The notes under the pieces are model-generated. The model was given only the letters and a program-made list of their open reading frames with translations. It made no database searches and was not told where the DNA came from. Position numbers and translations under genes: made by a program. DNA of 64,000 nt from contig NZ_KQ948426.1 of assembly GCF_001514065.1 (NCBI RefSeq), positions 124,001-188,000 of the forward strand. Reading direction: 5' to 3'. The stretch is from Streptomyces antibioticus. GTDB taxonomy: Bacteria; Actinomycetota; Actinomycetes; Streptomycetales; Streptomycetaceae. Every line of letters begins with the position of its first letter. Position 1 is the first letter of the stretch. This document shows, in pieces, positions 1 through 8,828 of this stretch.

Positions 1-258
1 CTTGTAGGCGTCGGACATGTCTTGGAAGGCCTGGGCGTCGGTCTTCTGGACGTCCTCCGGCTTGCTGTTGTCCGAGGTCTGCTGCTGGATCGCGGCGTTC
101 GCGGCCTCGATCTTCTTGGCCTGCGGCTGTACGGCGTCACAGACCTGCTTGGCCCAGGCGTCCAGCTTCTCGCTGTTGTCGTCACCGCTGCTGCATGCCG
201 ACAGCGCCATCGCCAGTACCGCACCGCCGGACAGCGCGGCTGCGAGCTTCTTGTTCAC
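1..258 (-). CDS. Small secreted lipoprotein (partial, C-terminus outside window)
   Basis: The reverse strand encodes a short protein starting VNKKLAAALSGGAV, with a hydrophobic signal sequence and a lipobox-like LSAC followed by SSGDD, so it should be exported and lipid-anchored at Cys. The mature part is charged and helical (KLDAWAKQVCDAV...). I chose the GTG at 256-258 because a GGAAGGGA ribosome site lies just upstream; an in-frame ATG at 276 would swallow that site. The window edge cuts the 3' end. It sits downstream of hppA on the same strand. No enzymatic motif is visible and the function is unknown. Confidence 0.7.
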   Translation of the reverse strand, partial: MNKKLAAALSGGAVLAMALSACSSGDDNSEKLDAWAKQVCDAVQPQAKKIEAANAAIQQQTSDNSKPEDVQKTDAQAFQDMSDAYK

Positions 259-404
259 CGGATTGGTCCCTTCCATGGCTCCTCGGCCCCGGAACATACA
301 CGGCGACTGGAGGACACCTACAAGCGGGCCGTCCGATAAGTCATGCATTAAAGCCATTTGTACCAAGTGAGAGAAGGGTCACGAAGGGGGCGTGCGCACA
401 CAGA

Positions 405-441
405 GCGGGCGGGCGGCGCGTCCACCGCGCCACCCGCCCGC
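405..441 (-). terminator. Strong GC hairpin downstream of hppA
   Basis: A stem of GCGGGCGGG/CCCGCCCGC, then one mismatch, then GGCGCG/CGCGCC closes a five-base loop, about 30 nt past the hppA stop codon. There is no clear U-tract, as is common for Streptomyces terminators. Confidence 0.55.
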
Positions 442-470
442 CCCAGGTGAGAGGACTGCCGTAAGACCGC

Positions 471-2876
471 CTACGAAACCACCGCGGGGTCGGCCGAACT
501 CGCCACCCTCTTGGCACTGTCCTCCTCGTCCCCCACGGCGATCCCGCGCCGCTTGGAGACATAGACCGCGCCGACGATCACGGCGAGCGAGACCAGGGCG
601 ATCCCGATCCGGACGCCGATGCTCTTGTCCTCGCCGTAGCTGAACTTGATGACCGCGGGCGCGATGAGCAGCGCGACGAGGTTCATCACCTTCAGCAGCG
701 GGTTGATCGCGGGCCCGGCGGTGTCCTTGAAGGGGTCGCCGACCGTGTCGCCGATGACGGTCGCGGCGTGGGCCTCGCTGCCCTTGCCGCCGTGATGACC
801 GTCCTCGACGAGCTTCTTGGCGTTGTCCCAGGCACCGCCGGAGTTGGCGAGGAACACCGCCATGAGCGTGCCGGTGCCGATCGCGCCCGCGAGGTAGGAG
901 CCCAGGGCGCCGACACCGAGCGTGAACCCGATGAAGATGGGCGCCATGACGGCGAGCAGCCCCGGGGTCGTCAGCTCCCTGAGCGCGTCCCGGGTGCAGA
1001 TGTCGACGACCTTGCCGTACTCCGGCTTCTCGCTGTAGTCCATGATCCCGGGCCGCTCGCGGAACTGCCGCCGCACCTCGTACACCACGGAACCCGCCGA
1101 CCGCGACACGGCGTTGATCGCGAGCCCGGAGAAGAGGAACACGACCGCGGCGCCCGCGATGAGACCGACGAGGTTGTTGGGCTGCGAGATGTCCATCATG
1201 AGGCTCATCGGAGCCCCGTCGCCGGACAGTTTCTCGCCGACGTCCTGGGCGCCCGTCGTGATGGCGTCACGGTACGACCCGAAGAGCGCCGACGCCGCGA
1301 GGACCGCGGTGGCGATGGCGATGCCCTTGGTGATGGCCTTGGTGGTGTTGCCGACGGCGTCCAGGTTGGTGAGCACCTGCGCGCCCGCGCCCTCGACGTC
1401 GCCGGACATCTCGGCGATGCCCTGGGCGTTGTCGGAGACCGGCCCGAAGGTGTCCATGGCGACGATCACGCCGACCGTGGTGAGCAGCCCGGTACCGGCC
1501 AGCGCCACCGCGAACAGCGCCAGCATGATCGACGTACCGCCGAGCAGGAACGCCCCGTAGACGCCGAGGCCGATCAGCAGGGCGGTGTAGACGGCCGATT
1601 CGAGACCGACGGAGATACCGGCGAGGACGACGGTGGCCGGGCCGGTGAGCGAGGTCTTGCCGATGTCCCTGACGGGACGCCGGGTGGTCTCGGTGAAGTA
1701 GCCGGTCAGCTGCTGGATGACGGCGGCGAGCAGGATGCCGATGGCGACCGCGACGAGCGCGAGGATCCGCGGGTCGCCGTCCTTGCCGGCGATCGCCCCG
1801 TCGGTGACGCCGTCGAGATCGGCGTACGACGACGGCAGGTACGCGAAGACGGCCACGGCCACCAGCACGAGCGAGATCACCGCGGAGATGAAGAACCCCC
1901 GGTTGATCGCTGACATGCCACTGCGGTCGGACCGGCGCGGCGCCACCGCGAAGATGCCGATCATCGCGGTCAGCACCCCGATCGCGGGCACGATCAGCGG
2001 GAAGGCGAGCCCGGAGTCGCCGAACGCCGCCTTGCCGAGGATCAGCGCGGCGACCAGGGTCACGGCGTACGACTCGAAGAGGTCGGCCGCCATGCCGGCG
2101 CAGTCGCCGACGTTGTCGCCCACGTTGTCGGCGATGGTCGCGGCATTGCGTGGGTCGTCCTCCGGAATGCCCTGCTCGACCTTGCCGACCAGGTCGGCGC
2201 CGACGTCGGCGGCCTTGGTGAAGATGCCGCCGCCGACACGCATGAACATGGCGATCAGGGCGGCCCCGAGGCCGAAGCCCTCGAGCACCTTCGGCGCGTC
2301 GGCCGCGTACACCAGCACGACACAGGAGGCGCCCAGCAGACCGAGCCCCACCGTGAACATGCCGACGACGCCGCCCGTGCGGAAAGCGATCTTCATTGCT
2401 TTGTGCGAGACGGCGGTGAGATCCTTTTCCGGTTCACCTTCCGCCGGGGTCGCTTCCCGTGCCGCCGCGGCAACGCGCACATTGCTGCGCACGGCGAGCC
2501 ACATGCCGATATATCCGGTGGCCGCCGAGAACCCCGCGCCGATCAAGAAGAAGACGGACCGACCGGCGCGCTGATTCCAGTCGTCCGCGGGCAGCAGCAT
2601 GAGCAGGAAGAACACGACCACGGCGAATACGCCGAGTGTGCGCAACTGCCGGGCCAGATAGGCGTTCGCGCCTTCCTGTACGGCCGCTGCGATCTCTTTC
2701 ATGCTGTCGGTTCCCTCGCCCGCCGCGAGCACCTGGCGCACCAGGACACCCGCGACCACGAGCGCGGCCACCGCGACGGCGGCGATCACCCAGACGATGA
2801 TCCGGTTGTCGTCCGTCAGGACCGCGGCTGCGAGAGAAGTGGGATGGTCCAACTGAGGGGTAGAAAGCCCCGCCAT
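471..2876 (-). CDS. hppA: K+-insensitive pyrophosphate-energised proton pump
   Basis: An 801-residue polytopic membrane pyrophosphatase that couples PPi hydrolysis to H+ export. The substrate loop DVGADLVGKVE lies at about residues 223-233 and is followed by the Mg-PPi-binding DNVGDNVGD. GNTTKAITKG near residue 507 has Lys where K+-dependent enzymes carry Ala, which marks the K+-independent class. Length and the many hydrophobic segments fit the family. It is monocistronic in appearance: a hairpin follows it, and about 265 nt of non-coding DNA separate its start from the apgA stop. The N-terminal 20 residues are poorly conserved in the family, so the ATG at 2876 is likely but not certain. Confidence 0.97.
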   Translation of the reverse strand: MAGLSTPQLDHPTSLAAAVLTDDNRIIVWVIAAVAVAALVVAGVLVRQVLAAGEGTDSMKEIAAAVQEGANAYLARQLRTLGVFAVVVFFLLMLLPADDWNQRAGRSVFFLIGAGFSAATGYIGMWLAVRSNVRVAAAAREATPAEGEPEKDLTAVSHKAMKIAFRTGGVVGMFTVGLGLLGASCVVLVYAADAPKVLEGFGLGAALIAMFMRVGGGIFTKAADVGADLVGKVEQGIPEDDPRNAATIADNVGDNVGDCAGMAADLFESYAVTLVAALILGKAAFGDSGLAFPLIVPAIGVLTAMIGIFAVAPRRSDRSGMSAINRGFFISAVISLVLVAVAVFAYLPSSYADLDGVTDGAIAGKDGDPRILALVAVAIGILLAAVIQQLTGYFTETTRRPVRDIGKTSLTGPATVVLAGISVGLESAVYTALLIGLGVYGAFLLGGTSIMLALFAVALAGTGLLTTVGVIVAMDTFGPVSDNAQGIAEMSGDVEGAGAQVLTNLDAVGNTTKAITKGIAIATAVLAASALFGSYRDAITTGAQDVGEKLSGDGAPMSLMMDISQPNNLVGLIAGAAVVFLFSGLAINAVSRSAGSVVYEVRRQFRERPGIMDYSEKPEYGKVVDICTRDALRELTTPGLLAVMAPIFIGFTLGVGALGSYLAGAIGTGTLMAVFLANSGGAWDNAKKLVEDGHHGGKGSEAHAATVIGDTVGDPFKDTAGPAINPLLKVMNLVALLIAPAVIKFSYGEDKSIGVRIGIALVSLAVIVGAVYVSKRRGIAVGDEEDSAKRVASSADPAVVS

Positions 2877-3078
2877 TCGTCCTCCTTGACGCTTGGGCTG
2901 AGCTCAAGATGTGGACGGATTGTAGGTAGCGGAACCTGATCAAAACAGTGGGCGGTAAACGGAATTCGCCTTCACATGCTCTTCAGCAAATGATCGACGT
3001 CACGCCACAGAACCCGAAAGAGCTAATGCCCCAAAGGCATTGACTGATCGTGAATCATTTCACTAATTCCGAAAATAC

Positions 3079-3106
3079 AAAGGGCCCCGCCGGAGCGGGG
3101 CCCTTT
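3079..3106 (-). terminator. Terminator of the bldG-apgA unit
   Basis: AAAGGGCCCCGC pairs perfectly with GCGGGGCCCTTT across a four-base loop. Read on the minus strand the stem is followed by a T-rich GTATTTT. It lies 36 nt past the apgA stop. Confidence 0.8.
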
Positions 3107-3141
3107 GATGTTCTGCTCGTATGTACGCGAATATATGAAGG

Positions 3142-3579
3142 TCAGGGAAGCGTTGCGGCCGGCGGAGTGGACGGCCAGGTCATACGGATCGACCCGCCGT
3201 GCTCCCCCGCGGTGACCTCCACGTCGTCGACGAGGCCGCTGATGACCGCGAGGCCCATCTCGTCCTCCTCGGTCTCCACGTCCGGGTCCTCGGCCGCCGC
3301 GCCGGGCGCCCGGTCACCCGGGGCCGAACGCGGCGCCTCGTCGCCGACCTCGATGGAGAACTGCTTCTCCTCCTCGATCAGCAGGACCTTCACCGGAGCG
3401 GTGATGCCGCTGTTCTGATGCAGTCCGACGGCACGGGTGCAGGCCTCGCCGACGGCGAGCCGCACCTCGTCGAGCACGGCCTCGTCCACTCCGGACCTGC
3501 GCGCCACCGCCGCCGCCACCAGGCGGGCGGTCCGGACGTGCTCGGGCAGCGCGCTGAAGCGGAGTTCAACGGTGGCCAT
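3142..3579 (-). CDS. apgA: Anti-sigma factor / serine kinase of the RsbW-SpoIIAB type, BldG partner
   Basis: 145 residues of the HATPase_c_2 (GHKL) fold. The N-box region is LDEVRLAVGEACTRAV (about residues 38-53), with a GLVDDVEV block later. An acidic Ala/Pro-rich insertion (about 85-110) precedes the last strands. In S. coelicolor the neighbouring gene product ApgA binds BldG, and this is its positional and sequence counterpart. It lies downstream of bldG on the same strand (118-nt gap) and shares the hairpin at 3079-3106 as a terminator. Partner binding is inferred from family knowledge and location. Confidence 0.88.
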   Translation of the reverse strand: MATVELRFSALPEHVRTARLVAAAVARRSGVDEAVLDEVRLAVGEACTRAVGLHQNSGITAPVKVLLIEEEKQFSIEVGDEAPRSAPGDRAPGAAAEDPDVETEEDEMGLAVISGLVDDVEVTAGEHGGSIRMTWPSTPPAATLP

Positions 3580-3697
3580 GCATCCCCCTCGGAACTACGG
3601 GCGTGCTGTCGGGGGACCGGACCGCCGATTGTCCGGACCCCCCAGGTACTACAGCCGTCCCGGGCACGGTTCAGGTCACCGCGCCCGGTCCGCTGGT

Positions 3698-4039
3698 TCA
3701 GTCGGTCGCCGCAACCGCTTCCTCGACCGAGGTATGGATCGGGAACACCTTGGTGAGACCGGTGATGCGGAAGATCTTCAGAATGCGCTCCTGGTTGCAG
3801 ACCAGGCGCAGCGAGCCCTCATGGGCACGCACCCGCTTCAGTCCGCCGACCAGCACGCCGAGCCCGGTGGAGTCGAGGAAGTCCACGCCCTCCATGTCGA
3901 CGACGAGGTGGAAACTCCCGTCGTTCACCAGCTCGACCAGCTGCTCGCGCAGCTTGGGCGCGGTATATACGTCGATTTCGCCACCGACCTCGACGACCGT
4001 ACGATCGCCGACGGTACGGGTCGACAGGGACAGGTCCAC
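3698..4039 (-). CDS. bldG: Anti-sigma factor antagonist BldG
   Basis: A 113-residue STAS-domain protein that matches remembered BldG essentially along its whole length. The phosphorylatable serine lies in [11 protein letters not shown] at residue 57. BldG is needed for aerial hyphae and antibiotic production; its phosphorylation state controls binding to anti-sigma factors. It is the first gene of the bldG-apgA unit. The 81-nt gap to the divergent helicase gene must hold the promoters of both. Confidence 0.96.
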
Positions 4040-4120
4040 GGATCCTCCAGCACCTTGCTATCGAGCGGTCGCCCGTTAGGACACTCTCGGCAGAGCCCCC
4101 AGGACGGTTCGCCAGCCGCG

Positions 4121-6676
4121 ATGGCATTCAATCACTTACCGGCAGGCGTGCACGACGCCTTGGTCCCATTGTCCGTCACGCCGGTGACACACTCGGTGCC
4201 GATGGCCAAGAATCACCGATCCGATCGATCCCCGACGGACGCCGTATCCCGGGCGGACCCGGGCACGGTGCTGGGCAGGCTCGCCTCGGGGCCGAGCCGT
4301 GCTTCGCGCATCACTCATACGGAGCACTTGCCCCCGCGCGAGGGCCGCCATGCCGTCTGGCCTGACCGGATTCGCCCGGAGGTGCTCGCGGCCGTCCAGG
4401 CGGCGGGCATCGAGCACCCCTGGGCCCACCAGGCACGCGCCGCGGAGCACGCCCTGGACGGCGAGTCGGTGGTCGTCGCCACCGGCACCGCCTCCGGGAA
4501 GTCCCTGGCGTACCTCACGCCCGTCCTGTCGGCCCTCCTGGACGGCTCCGAGGCCCCGAACGGCCGCGGCGCCACCGCGCTCTACCTCGCCCCGACGAAG
4601 GCGCTCGCGGCAGATCAGTGCCGTTCTGTGAAGGAACTTTCACAACCACTGGGCAATTCAGTTCGACCAGCCGTCTACGACGGTGACACCCCGTTCGAGG
4701 AACGCGAGTGGATCCGCCAGTACGCCAACTATGTGCTGACCAACCCGGACATGCTGCACCGCGGCATCCTCCCGTCCCACCCCCGCTGGTCCTCCTTCCT
4801 GAAGGCGCTCAAGTACGTCGTCATCGACGAGGTCCACACCTACCGCGGCGTCTTCGGCTCCCACGTCGCCCAGGTCCTGCGCCGACTGCGCCGCCTCTGC
4901 GCCCGCTACGGCGCCTCCCCGGTCTTCCTGCTGGCCTCCGCGACCGCCGCCGAGCCCGCGGTCGCCGCCCGCCGCCTCACCGGCCTGCCGGTCGTCGAGG
5001 TCGCCGACGACGCCTCCCCGCGCGGCGAGCTGGTCTTCGCCCTCTGGGAGCCCCCGCTCACCGAGATGCAGGGCGAGAAGGGCGCCCCGGTCCGGCGTAC
5101 GGCCACCGCCGAGACGGCCGACCTCCTGACCGACCTGACGGTCCAGGGCGTCCGCTCGGTCGCCTTCGTCCGCTCCCGGCGCGGCGCCGAGCTCATCTCG
5201 GTCATCGCCCAGGAACGCCTGGCCGAGGTCGACCGCTCGCTGGCCCGGCGTGTCGCCGCCTACCGCGGCGGCTACCTCCCGGAGGAGCGCCGCGCCCTGG
5301 AGCAGGCCCTCCACTCGGGCGAGTTGCTGGGTCTGGCGGCGACCACGGCCCTGGAGCTGGGCATCGACGTCTCCGGCCTGGACGCCGTCGTCATCGCCGG
5401 CTACCCGGGCACGCGCGCGTCCCTGTGGCAGCAGGCCGGCCGGGCGGGCCGCTCCGGCCAGGGCGCCCTGGCCGTCCTGGTCGCCCGCGACGACCCCCTG
5501 GACACCTTCCTCGTCCACCATCCCGAGGCCCTCTTCGACCGCCCCGTGGAGACGACGGTCCTCGACCCCGACAACCCCTACGTCCTCGCCCCGCACCTGT
5601 GCGCGGCGGCGGCGGAACTGCCGCTGACGGACGAGGACATGGAGTTGTTCGGCCCGGAGACCGAGGGCCTGCTCCCCCAGCTGGAGGCCGCGAAGCTGCT
5701 GCGCCGCCGCACGAAGGCCTGGCACTGGACCCGCCGGGAGTCCGCCGCCGACCTCGCCGACATCCGTGGCGGGGGCGGCCGCCCGGTGCAGATCGTCGAG
5801 TCCGGCACGGGCCGTCTGCTCGGCACGGTCGACGCGGGCGCGGCCCACACGACCGTCCACGAGGGCGCGGTCCACCTCCACCAAGGCCGCACCTATCTGG
5901 TCCGGGCCCTGGACCTGGAGGACTCGGTGGCGCTGGTGGAGGAGGCGAACCCGCCGTACTCGACCGTGGCCCGCGACACCACCGCCATCACCGTCCTGGA
6001 GACCGACGTCGAAGTCCCCTGGGGCCAGGGCCGGTTGTGCTACGGCTCCGTCGAGGTCACCAACCAGGTGGTCTCCTTCCTGCGCCGCCGTCTCATCACC
6101 GGTGAGGTCCTGGGCGAGACGAAACTCGACCTCCCTCCTCGTACGTTGCGCACGCGCGCGGTGTGGTGGACCGTCACCGAGGACCAGTTGGACGAGGCCC
6201 GCATCAACCCCGAGATCCTCGGCGGCGCCCTGCACGCCGCCGAACACGCCTCCATCGGTCTGCTCCCCCTCTTCGCGACCTGCGACCGCTGGGACATCGG
6301 CGGGGTGTCCATCCCCCTGCACCCCGACACGCTGCTGCCGACGGTCTTCGTCTACGACGGCCACCCCGGCGGCGCGGGCTTCGCGGAGCGCGCCTTCCAC
6401 ACCGCCCGCGCCTGGCTCACCGCCACCCGCGAAGCCATCGCCTCCTGCGAGTGCGACGCCGGCTGCCCGTCCTGCATCCAGTCCCCCAAGTGCGGCAACG
6501 GCAACGACCCGCTGCACAAGAGGGGGGCGGTGCGGCTGCTCGGGGTGCTGCTGCGGGGGGCTCCGGCGGAGGGTGCGGCCGGGGAGGCGAGGTCCGCGGG
6601 GCCGACGGAGGAAGCGCCTGCGGAATCGGAGGCCCAGGGACCGGCGGAGGAAGCGCCTGCGGAAGCGGGGCCCTAG
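4121..6676 (+). CDS. DEAD/DEAH-box helicase with C-terminal DUF1998 (YprA/MrfA family)
   Basis: About 851 residues. Walker A is ATGTASGKS (near residue 121), the DEVH box IDEVHTYRG is near 236, SATA follows, and the motif VI region is QQAGRAGRSGQ. The C-terminus carries the four-cysteine DUF1998 signature CECDAGCPSC (about 777) plus a following CGNGNDPLHK. MrfA of Bacillus, of the same architecture, repairs mitomycin lesions, so a 3'-5' helicase role in DNA repair is likely. The reading frame is open far upstream of 4121; I chose the ATG at 4121 because it starts the conserved protein and is divergent from bldG. The last 30 residues are an EAPAE-type low-complexity tail. The gene runs divergently from bldG. 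Confidence 0.9.
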   Translation: MAFNHLPAGVHDALVPLSVTPVTHSVPMAKNHRSDRSPTDAVSRADPGTVLGRLASGPSRASRITHTEHLPPREGRHAVWPDRIRPEVLAAVQAAGIEHPWAHQARAAEHALDGESVVVATGTASGKSLAYLTPVLSALLDGSEAPNGRGATALYLAPTKALAADQCRSVKELSQPLGNSVRPAVYDGDTPFEEREWIRQYANYVLTNPDMLHRGILPSHPRWSSFLKALKYVVIDEVHTYRGVFGSHVAQVLRRLRRLCARYGASPVFLLASATAAEPAVAARRLTGLPVVEVADDASPRGELVFALWEPPLTEMQGEKGAPVRRTATAETADLLTDLTVQGVRSVAFVRSRRGAELISVIAQERLAEVDRSLARRVAAYRGGYLPEERRALEQALHSGELLGLAATTALELGIDVSGLDAVVIAGYPGTRASLWQQAGRAGRSGQGALAVLVARDDPLDTFLVHHPEALFDRPVETTVLDPDNPYVLAPHLCAAAAELPLTDEDMELFGPETEGLLPQLEAAKLLRRRTKAWHWTRRESAADLADIRGGGGRPVQIVESGTGRLLGTVDAGAAHTTVHEGAVHLHQGRTYLVRALDLEDSVALVEEANPPYSTVARDTTAITVLETDVEVPWGQGRLCYGSVEVTNQVVSFLRRRLITGEVLGETKLDLPPRTLRTRAVWWTVTEDQLDEARINPEILGGALHAAEHASIGLLPLFATCDRWDIGGVSIPLHPDTLLPTVFVYDGHPGGAGFAERAFHTARAWLTATREAIASCECDAGCPSCIQSPKCGNGNDPLHKRGAVRLLGVLLRGAPAEGAAGEARSAGPTEEAPAESEAQGPAEEAPAEAGP

Positions 6677-6722
6677 AGGTCAGCGGAGCGAGCGCCCGCG
6701 TAACTCGAGCCCCTAGGGCCGG

Positions 6723-6852
6723 CGGGCGGAGCCGACCGGGCGGAAGCCGTTCCCCGGCGCCGATGGGCAGAGCCGACCGGGCGGAAGCCGTTCCCGATGG
6801 GCAGAGCCGACCGGGCGGAAGCCGTTCCCCGGCGCCGATGGGCGGAGCCGAC
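6723..6852. repeat. Tandem direct repeat between the helicase and Tad genes
   Basis: Three near-identical copies of GAGCCGACCGGGCGGAAGCC, each followed by GTTCCC(C) and, in copies 1 and 3, by GGCGCCGATGGG. A partial fourth copy follows. Period is about 41 bp, or 34 bp in the shortened middle copy. It lies between convergent genes and codes for nothing recognisable. Confidence 0.85.
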
Positions 6853-7289
6853 TACGGAATCCGGTCCCCAGGGGCCGCCGGATGGGATGGCTCCGAAAGC
6901 GGAGCTCCAGGAACCCGCTCCGGAAGCGGCTGTTCCGCAGGCCCCGCTCGGGCCCTGACCTCCGCCGCGAACGGCCCCCGCCCTGCCGCCGCCGTCACGT
7001 CCGAGATCTCGCCCACGAGCACGCACCGCACGAGCCGTGTGCCCTGGGCCTCGGCCACTCGGCCCGCCCGGGCACAGGCCGCCGTACCGCCCTCCGCCCA
7101 GTGGTCCGCCGCCGCGAGCGCCGCCAGATCCGCGCCGCCGGCCGCACTATGCCGGGTCACCACGGCCTGCCCCAGGGCGAGCACGACTCCGAACACCACG
7201 CACAGCACGGCGATCGCCCCGACGCTCCACACGGTGGCCGAGCCGCGGTCGGAACCGACACCCCGCCGGCACACACCGCGCCCGCTCAT
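6852..7289 (-). CDS. Rv3654c-family TadE-like membrane protein
   Basis: 145 residues: a short arginine-rich N-terminus, then GSATVW at the mouth of one transmembrane segment (about 18-42) and an Ala-rich extracellular part, as in the Rv3654c/TadE-G-like family of pseudopilins. I chose the ATG at 7287-7289 because it overlaps the TadE stop in an ATGA. It is the last gene of the Tad pilus cluster and depends on upstream transcription that the island insertion at 7737 now interrupts. Confidence 0.82.
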   Translation of the reverse strand: MSGRGVCRRGVGSDRGSATVWSVGAIAVLCVVFGVVLALGQAVVTRHSAAGGADLAALAAADHWAEGGTAACARAGRVAEAQGTRLVRCVLVGEISDVTAAAGRGPFAAEVRARAGPAEQPLPERVPGAPLSEPSHPAAPGDRIP

Positions 7290-7642
7290 CTCCCGCCCTC
7301 CACCGAGGCCACGGCCTCCTCCCGCACCTCGAACGGCAACCCCTGCAGCACCGGCGGCTTGGCCACGACGACCACCCGGACCTGCGTCTCCTCCCGGCTG
7401 ACCGTGACCTTCGCACCGCGCGGCGCCGCCCCGCGGGCCACCTCGACGACCGCGTCGGCAGGGTCCTCCCGCGCCGCGGCCCGGGCCCCCGTCCGAGCCG
7501 CGTCCACGCACTGGATCTGCGCGGCCACCACGAGCAGCCCCCACACCAGTGCCATGGCGAACATCACCAGCACGGGCAGCACCACGGCCGACTCCGCCGT
7601 CACGAACCCCCGGTCCGCGCGGCCCCGTTCACATCCGCGCAT
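7286..7642 (-). CDS. TadE-family pseudopilin
   Basis: 118 residues. RGFVTAESAVVLP is the TadE-type prepilin peptidase-like site (Glu at about 17), followed by one hydrophobic helix and a small extracellular domain. The start overlaps the 3' end of the DUF4244 gene and the stop overlaps the Rv3654c-like start, so the three genes were translationally coupled. The island now separates it from the pilus ATPase and platform genes 20 kb away. Confidence 0.87.
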   Translation of the reverse strand: MRGCERGRADRGFVTAESAVVLPVLVMFAMALVWGLLVVAAQIQCVDAARTGARAAAREDPADAVVEVARGAAPRGAKVTVSREETQVRVVVVAKPPVLQGLPFEVREEAVASVEGGR

Positions 7643-8115
7643 CGAGGGCCTGCTTCACGATGCCCTGGAGCTCCGCGCTGACGGCCCCGCTGGTCACCAC
7701 CTTGTAGAGGACGACCGCGAACGCCACCGCCGCGGCGTTTATCTAGGGGTGTCAAGCCCTTCTCGCACCAGAAGAGCATGGTGAGCGTTTCTGTCACATG
7801 AGGCACATAGGTGCCATCTGATCCGCCACAGTTGCGGCATCGATACCCAGGAACCGCCACCCGTATCAGTTCGCTGATCGCGACCCTGGCAGTGATCTTC
7901 GCCAGAGTGGTGTGCTCGCGCAGGTAAACCGGAGTTGCAGCGCTGGTCCCCTCACGGGTGACGACCAGCATGGTCACCCACTCCACGAGCGCATCGGGCA
8001 GTTCGAGTGCGGCAGCGTACATGCCAACGAGGCCCCCACTGCTCAGGAGCCTCGCTCGTTGCGCTTCGCGGCTTGTCGCCTGATCAGCGGCCATGGCCGC
8101 CCTGAAGAAGGTCAA
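7600..8115 (-). CDS. Hypothetical protein reading out across the island end
   Basis: 171 codons, not recognised. A TTG at 8115 overlaps the stop of the upstream gene (TTGA); an ATG at 8094 is the alternative. Residues 20-80 look like a folded helical protein (GMYAAALELPDALVEW...), then YRCRNCGG could bind a metal. From about residue 125 the frame leaves the island and reads the DUF4244 gene out of frame, so the last 45 residues are an accident of the insertion point. The true gene may have been longer in the donor. It probably forms a unit with the 178-residue gene upstream. Confidence 0.45.
   Translation of the reverse strand: MTFFRAAMAADQATSREAQRARLLSSGGLVGMYAAALELPDALVEWVTMLVVTREGTSAATPVYLREHTTLAKITARVAISELIRVAVPGYRCRNCGGSDGTYVPHVTETLTMLFWCEKGLTPLDKRRGGGVRGRPLQGGDQRGRQRGAPGHREAGPRCADVNGAARTGGS
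7629..7737 (-). pseudogene. DUF4244 mini-pilin gene, C-terminal half (split by the island)
   Basis: The reverse strand encodes AAAVAFAVVLYKVVTSG and then AVSAELQGIVKQALDARM and stop, the C-terminal part of the DUF4244 family. The first codons of the gene lie at 27580-27663. Joining GGG-ATC-GT to CG-CC-GCG-GCG gives one open frame of 63 codons. The reading frame upstream now runs into island DNA. Confidence 0.9.
7736..7753. other. attL: left junction of the island
   Basis: Chromosomal GCGG meets CGTTTATCTAGGGGTGTC. The inner arm CGTTTATCTAGGGG is an imperfect inverted repeat of the right inner arm (CGTTATCTTGGGG on the opposite strand, 27568-27580). The two arms meet at the CG core, as expected for tyrosine-recombinase half-sites. 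Confidence 0.78.
7746..7869. repeat. Island-end direct repeat, copy 1
   Basis: About 124 bp, starting GGGGTGTCAAGCCCTTCT and ending GAACCGCCACCCGTATCAG. By eye about 80% identical to copy 2 at 12046-12164, in the same orientation, with starts exactly 4300 bp apart. Similarity begins just inside the left end and stops abruptly after ATCAG. Confidence 0.88.
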
Positions 8116-8648
8116 CGATTGCGGCGCTGGCGTACCGCTTCGAGGGCGTCTTCGATAGCGCGCCTCAATTCAGCCGCTGCAGCTCCAAGACTCTGTTGAA
8201 ACTGTGCTTGCCGACGGCGCGTCCGAGGTGCAGTGATTACAGCTGAGGCATCGATAGCCTCGATCACAGCATGTAGCGGTTTGCGAAGCTTTCGGTGTTG
8301 TTTCATGGCCCGGCTCAGAGCATTCCGCTGCTCTTGAACGGCACGAAGATCCAGAGTTGTGATCAATCGAGGAGGACTGATGGCAACCTTCTCGAGCAGC
8401 GTCTCCAGTACCCTGTCCAGCTCCTCCAGCCGGTTTCGCTCACGGGTGGCGATGCGGCTCTGGAAGGCGACGGCAGCCGTCAATGCTGCGGCTGCCGCAA
8501 CGCTGACAGATGTATAGATGGGCAACACGGTCAAAATCTCGCCCGATGCCAGCGACGTGAAGCGCGCGTCCTGGCCCAGCCAGAGAGCAGAGTGTTCGTG
8601 GGACGACGCCATTGATTCGATTGCTTGCTGAAGTGATGCCCGGTCCAT
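8112..8648 (-). CDS. Hypothetical membrane-anchored coiled-coil protein
   Basis: 178 residues with a single probable transmembrane helix at about 38-62 (LPIYTSVSVAAAAALTAAVAF), followed by a long charged helical region (RLEELDRVLETLLEKV..., ALSRAMKQHRKLRKPL...). The ATG at 8648 follows a GAGG-type ribosome site. It is divergent from the repeat NTPase gene across 180 nt and overlaps the next small gene. No family recognised; the topology suits a membrane partner or effector, but that is speculation. Confidence 0.6.
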   Translation of the reverse strand: MDRASLQQAIESMASSHEHSALWLGQDARFTSLASGEILTVLPIYTSVSVAAAAALTAAVAFQSRIATRERNRLEELDRVLETLLEKVAISPPRLITTLDLRAVQEQRNALSRAMKQHRKLRKPLHAVIEAIDASAVITAPRTRRRQAQFQQSLGAAAAELRRAIEDALEAVRQRRNR

Positions 8649-8828
8649 CAGACCTCCTCGTGGTCCCGCGTCTGTCGCGGATCGAGCCCGTAGCTCAACG
8701 CCGCGGTCCCATGGATGTCCGCACTCATCGGACAGACCGGATTCGATACGGCATCCTGCTGGTCACAGGCTTGGGTGAGGACGTCTGAATCGGATGAGTC
8801 GGACGGGCGGACACCGTGAGGGAGGTGC

